Positions 6,710 to 11,092 of a stretch of DNA of 11,092 nucleotides are shown here, piece by piece (positions within the stretch are counted from its first letter, which is position 1; every line of letters begins with the position of its first letter). The translations under genes were made by a program, and so were the position numbers. The notes beneath the pieces are model-generated. The model made no database searches, was not told the origin of the DNA, and saw nothing but the letters and a program-made list of their open reading frames with translations. Location: the NCBI GenBank assembly GCA_009781565.1, contig WQXV01000018.1, forward strand, positions 1 through 11,092, in the 5' to 3' direction. This DNA is from Actinomycetes bacterium. Its GTDB lineage: Bacteria; Actinomycetota; Coriobacteriia; WRKU01.

Positions 6710-6738
6710 ATTGTAGCGGTAATGACCCGCCGGTGCAA
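6710..6738 (-). promoter_or_regulatory. Promoter for rpsO-pnp (TTGCAC-17-TACAAT)
   Basis: On the minus strand TTGCAC (6738-6733) is separated by exactly 17 bp from TACAAT (6715-6710). This is the best promoter match in the window. Transcription would begin near 6703, giving a leader of about 115 nt. It lies immediately after the dxr stop codon, so rpsO-pnp has its own start. The stretch CGCTACAATG is identical to that upstream of pyrH. Confidence 0.65.
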
Positions 6739-6751
6739 ATAGGTCGATGGA

Positions 6752-7915
6752 TTATCCGAGGAGCTGGCGAGCGCTTTGACGAGCCGCCGCATCGATCAGC
6801 TCGATATCGGTGATCGAGCTTATCGGCTGCTGCTCGCTGGTGCTCAGCGTCTTATCCACGATGTCGGCTATGCCAAGAAAAGGCAGGCCCCCTTTGAGGA
6901 AAGCATCGACGGCGACCTCGTTGGCCGCATTGAGAATGACCGGTGCACTGCCACCGGCGCGTCCCGCTTCATAGGCAAGTCCCAGCAGCGGAAAGACTTC
7001 GTTTTGAGGTGCCTCGAAGGTCAGATCGCTCAGCTGCGTCATATCCAATGGCTCTAGTGGCGCGCTCCAGCGCCGAGGATAGGAAAATGCATATTGGATC
7101 GGCAGACGCATATCAGTCGGTCCCAGATGGGCCAAGACGGCTCCATCGGAGTACTCGACCATCGAATGGATGACGCTTTGCGGATGGATGACGACCTCGA
7201 TATCGTCATAGTCGATCCCGAACAGGTGATGCGCCTCGATCACCTCGAGCCCCTTGTTCATCATGGTCGATGAGTCGATGGTGATCTTGGCTCCCATGTT
7301 CCAGGTGGGATGTGCGAGTGCCTGCTGCGGAGTGATGTGAGCAAGTTGTGCGCGTGTGTGGGTGCGAAACGGCCCTCCGCTCGCGGTCAGCCACAAGCGC
7401 GATATGGTCGAGGAGTCCTCACCGAGCAGACACTGGAAGAGCGCGCTGTGCTCGCTGTCGACCGGGAGGAGCTTCCCGTCGTCTACCAGCGGCATGACGA
7501 TCTCTCCTCCAGCGACCAGACTCTCCTTGTTAGCCAGTGCGAGCACCTTGCCGGCTTTCAGCGTTGCGATCGTGGCACGCAGACCGGCTGCTCCGACCAA
7601 GGCGTTGACCACGATATCGGGATCGGTCATCTCCAGTAGATCGATGACCCCCTCTGAGCCGTCCAACACGGTGATCGGCTCTGACGCAAGTGCTGCTTTC
7701 GCTTGCTGTGCTGCATCCTGATCACTCAGCGCGATGGTCGACACACCGAATCGCTTGGCTTGCTCGATCAGTCTATCGACCGAAGAGTGCGCCGCAAGGC
7801 CCACCACTTCAAGGCGCTCAGGCTCCTTAGCGCAGATCTCGAGGGTCTGCCGACCGATCGATCCGGTCGACCCGAGCACGGCGACGCGTCTTTTTTGTGT
7901 GGTGCTCTCGGCCAT
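6752..7915 (-). CDS. dxr: 1-deoxy-D-xylulose-5-phosphate reductoisomerase
   Basis: DXR converts 1-deoxy-D-xylulose 5-phosphate to 2-C-methyl-D-erythritol 4-phosphate with NADPH, the committed step of the MEP isoprenoid pathway. The 387-residue protein has the NADPH loop GSTGSIG (15-21), LANKESLV (127-134), the metal-binding DSEH (153-156), TASGGPF (177-183), HPTWNMGAKITIDSSTMMNKGLE (202-224, with S215, N220, K221 and E224 at the substrate and metal site) and HPQSVIHSMVEY (244-255). The ATG at 7915 has AGGA six bases upstream and is 12 bases after the cdsA stop. Its product feeds the isoprenoid chain that UppS, encoded two genes upstream, elongates. The final gene of the tsf-to-dxr run; the stop codon is followed closely by the rpsO promoter. 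Confidence 0.98.
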   Translation of the reverse strand: MAESTTQKRRVAVLGSTGSIGRQTLEICAKEPERLEVVGLAAHSSVDRLIEQAKRFGVSTIALSDQDAAQQAKAALASEPITVLDGSEGVIDLLEMTDPDIVVNALVGAAGLRATIATLKAGKVLALANKESLVAGGEIVMPLVDDGKLLPVDSEHSALFQCLLGEDSSTISRLWLTASGGPFRTHTRAQLAHITPQQALAHPTWNMGAKITIDSSTMMNKGLEVIEAHHLFGIDYDDIEVVIHPQSVIHSMVEYSDGAVLAHLGPTDMRLPIQYAFSYPRRWSAPLEPLDMTQLSDLTFEAPQNEVFPLLGLAYEAGRAGGSAPVILNAANEVAVDAFLKGGLPFLGIADIVDKTLSTSEQQPISSITDIELIDAAARQSARQLLG

Positions 7916-7927
7916 CGAGCTTCCTGA

Positions 7928-8800
7928 CTAACCCAGCGCCATACCGGTCGCTGAAAAGATCAAGAAGACCAGCATGAACGCAGGTAGCATCGAATCGATA
8001 CGGTCCAGTATCCCGCCATGTCCGGGCAGGAGGTTTCCCGAGTCTTTGACATTTGCCTCGCGCTTCATGCGCGATTCAAATAGGTCACCGGCAAATGCCG
8101 CGCAGGTTATCAGCATTCCAAGAAAGACCAACACCGTGTTGTTCTGGTACGAGCCAAAGATAAGGGGGGCCATGATCCATATCAGGACCGCACCGATCAT
8201 ACCTGCTATAAAACCCTCCCAGCTTTTCTTGGGAGAGATCTTAGGTAGTATCTTATGTCGTCCCAAGAGCGATCCTCCCATATAGGCGAACACATCGGCA
8301 GCCCAGATGCTGATCAGGGTCGTGAGCACCACGATCAAGCCACCGGGCATCTGTCGGATCAGTATCAAAGAGGCCAGAGGAACGCCCAGATAGAGCGCAC
8401 CGAACAGAGAGATCGCGGCATCCTTGATCCTTGCGGTTGCCGTGAAAGCGACCCAACACAGCAGCGCGAGCATCCCGGTGATGACGGTATAGGCAAGCAT
8501 GGTGATGGGTGCGAGATCGGTCAGGGTCGAGAGCGCGGCGGTCAAGGGTAGTGAGATGGCGATGACAAAACCGATCACGAGCGGGATGTGCGCCATATTC
8601 TTAGAGGCAAGCTGATAGAACTCGCGGCACCCCAAAAAGCATAGGAAGGCGCAGAACAGAGGCAGCAAGAAGAACTCGTTACCGATAAAGATGCAGCCCA
8701 AAAAGACCGCGGCATAGACGATCGAGGTCACCAGGCGTGTCAGGAACGATCGACGATCGATCCCTGCCGGCTTCTCGACGTGTGATATCTCTGTGGTCAC
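7928..8800 (-). CDS. cdsA: Phosphatidate cytidylyltransferase
   Basis: CdsA makes CDP-diacylglycerol from phosphatidic acid and CTP at the inner membrane, the entry point for phospholipid head groups. The 290-residue product is strongly hydrophobic, with about seven or eight membrane segments beginning near residue 22 after a short polar N-terminus. Near the C-terminus it carries the family signature at 243-267, readable as S-R-M-K-R, then K-D-S-G, then LPGHGG and DR. An upstream conserved patch, PKISPKKSWEGFIAG (186-200), is also typical. The start is GTG, overlapping the uppS stop by one base (TAGTG), with GGAGG six bases upstream inside uppS, so translation is very likely coupled. Confidence 0.97.
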   Translation of the reverse strand: MTTEISHVEKPAGIDRRSFLTRLVTSIVYAAVFLGCIFIGNEFFLLPLFCAFLCFLGCREFYQLASKNMAHIPLVIGFVIAISLPLTAALSTLTDLAPITMLAYTVITGMLALLCWVAFTATARIKDAAISLFGALYLGVPLASLILIRQMPGGLIVVLTTLISIWAADVFAYMGGSLLGRHKILPKISPKKSWEGFIAGMIGAVLIWIMAPLIFGSYQNNTVLVFLGMLITCAAFAGDLFESRMKREANVKDSGNLLPGHGGILDRIDSMLPAFMLVFLIFSATGMALG

Positions 8801-9576
8801 TACACGCCTCCGAAGCGACGGGCGCGCTGCTGATAGAGCAAGATGCAGGCTAAGAACTCATCGCGATCGAAATCAGGCCAGAGTACCTCTGAGACGACCA
8901 GCTCGGAGTAGGCTATCTCGAAGAGGAGAAAATTCGATATGCGCATCTCGCCACTGGTGCGGATCACCAGATCTGGATCAGGAATACCGGCGCTACTGAG
9001 ATGATCGGCGATCGTGTGCGCGGTGATGTCAGCTGCCTTGATCTTTCCTGCCACCGCTTCGCGTGCGATGCTCTGCACAGCCGAGACGATATCTGAGCGC
9101 GCACCATAGTTGACCGCAACGACCAAGGTCAGACCCTTGTTGTGCGCTGTCTTGCTGATACAGTTCTTAAACGCGTCACGCGTCTTTTTCGGCAGTGCGT
9201 CCATATCACCGATCACTTTGACACGTACCTCTTTATCCTGCAGGCTTTTCAGCTCACGTTCGAGCACTTCGACGAAGAGCGACATGATGCCTTTGACCTC
9301 GTCCTCGGGTCGAGTCCAGTTCTCGGTCGAGAACGAATAGATAGTCAGGTATTCGATACCCAGCTCGATAGCAGAAGCGATCGCCTCGCGTACCATCGCC
9401 GCTCCGGCCTTGTGCCCGAACAAGCGTGGTTTGCCTCGCCCTTTTGCCCAGCGCCCATTACCGTCCATGATGATGGCCACATGACGCGGGACATTGTCCC
9501 AATCGACTGAATGAAGCAGCGTCTGTGCCCTCTGACTCGTATAGAACGAGTTGATGTCTGGCTTATAGGGCGACAA
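8800..9576 (-). CDS. uppS: Isoprenyl transferase (undecaprenyl diphosphate synthase type)
   Basis: UppS adds isopentenyl units in cis to make the long-chain lipid carrier for peptidoglycan and other envelope polymers. In the 258 residues the whole cis-prenyltransferase pattern is visible: MDGNGRWAKGRGKPR (37-51) with the catalytic aspartate D38, GHKAG (54-58), YSFSTENWTRP (80-90), and the C-terminal RTSGE-MRISNFLLFE block (206-220). Start choice: TTG at 9576, five bases after the frr stop, with GGAGG ending ten bases upstream; no ATG or GTG in frame lies closer. The spacing is somewhat long and the TTG codon weak, suggesting lower translation than its neighbours. The position between frr and cdsA is conserved in many bacteria and supports the house-keeping role. 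Confidence 0.97.
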   Translation of the reverse strand: MSPYKPDINSFYTSQRAQTLLHSVDWDNVPRHVAIIMDGNGRWAKGRGKPRLFGHKAGAAMVREAIASAIELGIEYLTIYSFSTENWTRPEDEVKGIMSLFVEVLERELKSLQDKEVRVKVIGDMDALPKKTRDAFKNCISKTAHNKGLTLVVAVNYGARSDIVSAVQSIAREAVAGKIKAADITAHTIADHLSSAGIPDPDLVIRTSGEMRISNFLLFEIAYSELVVSEVLWPDFDRDEFLACILLYQQRARRFGGV

Positions 9577-9581
9577 CAGCC

Positions 9582-10139
9582 CTAGACCTCCATGATTTCG
9601 GCCTCTTTGGCCTTGAGCGACTCATCGATGCGCGCAATGGCGTCATCGGTGTATTTCTGCACTTCCTTCTCGGCGCGCATGATGTCGTCTTCGGAGGCAT
9701 CCCCGTCCTTTTTGAGCGTTTCGAGCTTGGAGTTGGCATCACGACGCACATTGCGGATCGCAACACGGGAATCCTCGGCGTGACCGCGGCACTGTTTGGT
9801 CAACTCGATCCTGCGCTCCTCGGTCGGAGACGGGAAGGTTATACGGATGAGCATGCCGTCATTGTTGGGCACCAACCCCAGATCCGAGGTCAGAATAGCC
9901 TTCTCTATATCTTTGAGCGTCTTCTTATCCCAGGGCTCGATGACCAGCGAGTGCGCATCGGTCGATTTGATGGTCGCAAGCTGGTTAAGCGGCATCTGAG
10001 ATCCATAGGCATCGACCATCACACGATCGAAGACCATCGGCGTCGCGCGCCCGGTGCGCACGGTGGAGAACTCTCCGAGCAGTGCCTCGTGGGTCTTGTC
10101 CATGTGATCGGTCGTGGTGGCAAGAATATCTTTGATCAT
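9582..10139 (-). CDS. frr: Ribosome recycling factor
   Basis: RRF acts with EF-G to split post-termination ribosomes. At 185 residues it is the normal size. Domain I is the three-helix bundle formed by residues 1-30 and about 105-185; domain II is the intervening beta region. Diagnostic stretches are the VRTGRATP turn (27-34), PSPTEERRIELTKQ (103-116) and VAIRNVRRDANSKLETLKKD (126-145), which contains the conserved arginines at the ribosome-binding helix. The ATG at 10139 lies six bases after the pyrH stop, with AAAGGG overlapping the end of pyrH as ribosome binding site at a nine-base spacing. Order pyrH-frr-uppS is widely conserved. Confidence 0.98.
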   Translation of the reverse strand: MIKDILATTTDHMDKTHEALLGEFSTVRTGRATPMVFDRVMVDAYGSQMPLNQLATIKSTDAHSLVIEPWDKKTLKDIEKAILTSDLGLVPNNDGMLIRITFPSPTEERRIELTKQCRGHAEDSRVAIRNVRRDANSKLETLKKDGDASEDDIMRAEKEVQKYTDDAIARIDESLKAKEAEIMEV

Positions 10140-10145
10140 GATCTG

Positions 10146-10856
10146 TTACCCTTTCACGATGGTGCCGACTGGTTCTCCTTGAAGTGCTTTGAGTATATTG
10201 CCGTCCTCGCCCATATTGAACACCACGATGGGCAGCTCGTTATCCATACAGAGAGTGACCGCGGTCGAATCCATAACTTTAAGCCCTTGGTTGAGCACCT
10301 CGATGTAGGTCAACTCGTCATACTTTTTCGCATTCACATGTTTTTTAGGGTCTTTGTCAAAGACGCCATCGACACCGGTCGCTTTCATCACACATTGCGC
10401 CCCGATCTCGCACGCCCGCAATGCGGCGGTCGTGTCGGTCGTGAAGTAGGGATTGCCGGTGCCTCCGGCAAATATGACGACCCGTCCCTTCTCGAGGTGA
10501 CGTACGGCACGCAGGCGGATATAGGGCTCGGCGACCGCGCGCATCTCGATGGCACTCATCACCCGCGAGGGCACCCCTACCCTCTCGAGCCCATCTTGGA
10601 GCGCAAGCGCGTTCATGACCGTGGCAAGCATCCCGATGTAGTCAGCACTGGCACGATCCATACCGTTGGCACTTGCAGAGAGCCCACGAAAGATGTTACC
10701 GCCGCCCACCACAATGGCCAGCTCGTGACCCTTATCGACCACGGTCTTGATCTGATTGGCAAGTGAATCGATGACCGACGGATCGATACCGTATCCGCGA
10801 TCTCCCATGAGCGCTTCACCAGAAAGTTTTAGGAGCACCCGTTTATATCCCGTCAC
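10146..10856 (-). CDS. pyrH: UMP kinase (uridylate kinase)
   Basis: PyrH phosphorylates UMP to UDP with ATP and is usually a hexamer regulated by GTP and UTP. From the GTG at 10856 it has 236 residues, in the family range. Amino-acid kinase fold motifs are clear: KLSGEAL (10-16), VVGGGNIFRG (49-58), MDRASADYIGMLATVMNAL (66-84), AGGTGNPYFTTDTTAALRA (130-148) and KATGVDGVFDKDP (158-170). I chose GTG because AAAGGAGG stands four bases before it and VTGYKRVLLKLSGEAL begins as the family does. An in-frame ATG at 10886 would add ten residues, but has no Shine-Dalgarno and overlaps a -10 like TACAAT, so it is probably not used. It follows tsf at 74 bp and is closely followed by frr. Confidence 0.97.
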   Translation of the reverse strand: MTGYKRVLLKLSGEALMGDRGYGIDPSVIDSLANQIKTVVDKGHELAIVVGGGNIFRGLSASANGMDRASADYIGMLATVMNALALQDGLERVGVPSRVMSAIEMRAVAEPYIRLRAVRHLEKGRVVIFAGGTGNPYFTTDTTAALRACEIGAQCVMKATGVDGVFDKDPKKHVNAKKYDELTYIEVLNQGLKVMDSTAVTLCMDNELPIVVFNMGEDGNILKALQGEPVGTIVKG

Positions 10857-10884
10857 GAAACCTCCTTTGATTAAGGTCTCTTTC

Positions 10885-10890
10885 ATTGTA
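10885..10890 (-). promoter_or_regulatory. Candidate internal pyrH promoter -10 element (TACAAT)
   Basis: The minus strand reads CGCTACAATG, sharing ten bases with the rpsO promoter. Transcription would start near 10878, which leaves a leader of about 20 nt before the GTG start of pyrH. No recognisable -35 is found at 16-18 bp spacing. It would allow pyrH-frr-uppS-cdsA-dxr to be expressed independently of tsf. Confidence 0.4.
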
Positions 10891-10905
10891 GCGTACTTAC
10901 GCTAC
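10888..10905. repeat. Near-palindrome overlapping the pyrH -10 region
   Basis: GTAGCGTA and TACGCTAC, eight-base perfect inverted arms, flank a two-base spacer (CT on the plus strand). The repeat overlaps the outer three bases of the TACAAT element. It is not followed by a T run in either direction, so it is not a terminator. Arrangement suggests an operator or a cruciform/RNA hairpin; no binding protein can be named. Confidence 0.6.
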
Positions 10906-10930
10906 GCGACGGTATGAGAGCTGCGGGTCT

Positions 10931-10951
10931 CTAGGCGTTGGTCTCGCCTAG
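10931..10951 (-). other. Hairpin spanning the tsf stop codon
   Basis: CTAGGCG and CGCCTAG, seven-base perfect arms around a seven-base loop, cover the last six codons and the stop of tsf. There is no following T run, so termination is doubtful. It may protect the 3' end of a processed tsf message or may be a coincidence of coding sequence. Confidence 0.35.
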
Positions 10952-11092
10952 GTTATAGCGCTCGAATGCGGTGATCTTGATGTCGTCGCCGATCTCTTTA
11001 GCCACCTTGTTGGTCAGATCGTTGACTGAGATATCCATGTCCTTGACGAACGGTTGCTCGACGAGTGCCTGCTCTTTGAAGAACTTGTTCAG
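10931..11092 (-). CDS. tsf: Elongation factor Ts, C-terminal fragment (cut by window edge)
   Basis: Translating the minus strand from the right edge gives 53 residues, from LNKFFKEQALVEQPFVKDM to ERYNLGETNA, ending in TAG. The KFFKEQALVEQPFVKD stretch and the closing FERYNLGE pattern are typical of the end of EF-Ts, the nucleotide exchange factor for EF-Tu. The rest lies beyond the window. Its position just upstream of pyrH-frr matches the common rpsB-tsf-pyrH-frr order, so rpsB is expected next. The gene is truncated only by the sequence boundary, not by mutation. Confidence 0.93.
   Translation of the reverse strand: MNKFFKEQALVEQPFVKDMDISVNDLTNKVAKEIGDDIKITAFERYNLGETNA

Noticed and set aside
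6639..6751. Search for a terminator between dxr and rpsO.
   Set aside because: Only short pairings such as GGTG/CACC and CGAG/CTCG were found without a T run, so no terminator is called and read-through from dxr into rpsO remains possible.
9780..10766. Plus-strand open frame of 328 codons opposite frr and pyrH.
   Set aside because: It is antisense to two unmistakable conserved genes. Long antisense frames are expected from the biased codon use here, and the predicted protein has no recognisable pattern.
10888..10905. Near-palindrome considered as a terminator of tsf.
   Set aside because: No T run follows on the minus strand and the next gene continues the conserved operon.
1..11092. Frequent GATC and CGATCG words throughout, considered as an origin or methylation cluster.
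   Set aside because: They are spread across all coding regions and mostly reflect common Asp/Ile/Arg/Ser codon choices. No DnaA-box cluster or A+T-rich unwinding region accompanies them.

Overview
The window reads as ordinary, well-preserved chromosomal DNA from a Gram-positive bacterium with moderately high GC. DapB and the Shine-Dalgarno-rich, tightly packed gene layout look actinobacterial, and I lean towards the class Coriobacteriia; this is an impression from protein sequence, not a database result. There are no tRNA or rRNA genes, insertion sequences, CRISPR arrays, integrases or degraded genes. Every gene is intact except tsf, which is cut by the right edge.

Layout, left to right. (1) Positions 58-1317, minus strand: dapB (lysine/peptidoglycan precursor synthesis) with a RibD_C/DHFR-like reductase 3 nt downstream, probably translationally coupled. 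(2) A compact divergent promoter region at about 1318-1409. (3) Positions 1410-3907, plus strand: lemA and a DUF2207 membrane protein, joined by a TAATG stop/start overlap. (4) A convergent gap, 3908-4091, holding a strong, probably bidirectional terminator and a long imperfect inverted repeat that could fold as a structured RNA. (5) Positions 4092-6587, minus strand: rpsO-pnp, with its own promoter and a roughly 115-nt leader. (6) Positions 6752-11092, minus strand: the conserved run tsf-pyrH-frr-uppS-cdsA-dxr, with gaps of a few bases or 1-nt overlaps from pyrH to dxr and a promoter-like element plus a near-palindrome between tsf and pyrH.

How the genes work together. The right half joins translation (EF-Ts, ribosome recycling factor, S15), UMP phosphorylation, isoprenoid supply (DXR of the MEP pathway), its use by undecaprenyl-diphosphate synthase for cell-wall lipid carrier, and phospholipid head-group activation (CdsA). 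PNPase degrades RNA. DapB feeds the cell wall. LemA and DUF2207 are a membrane pair of unknown function.

No obviously new multi-gene system is visible. The items most worth a second look are the inverted repeat at 3962-4088, the near-palindrome touching the pyrH -10 element, the rpsO leader, the LemA-DUF2207 pair, and the DapB-coupled reductase.
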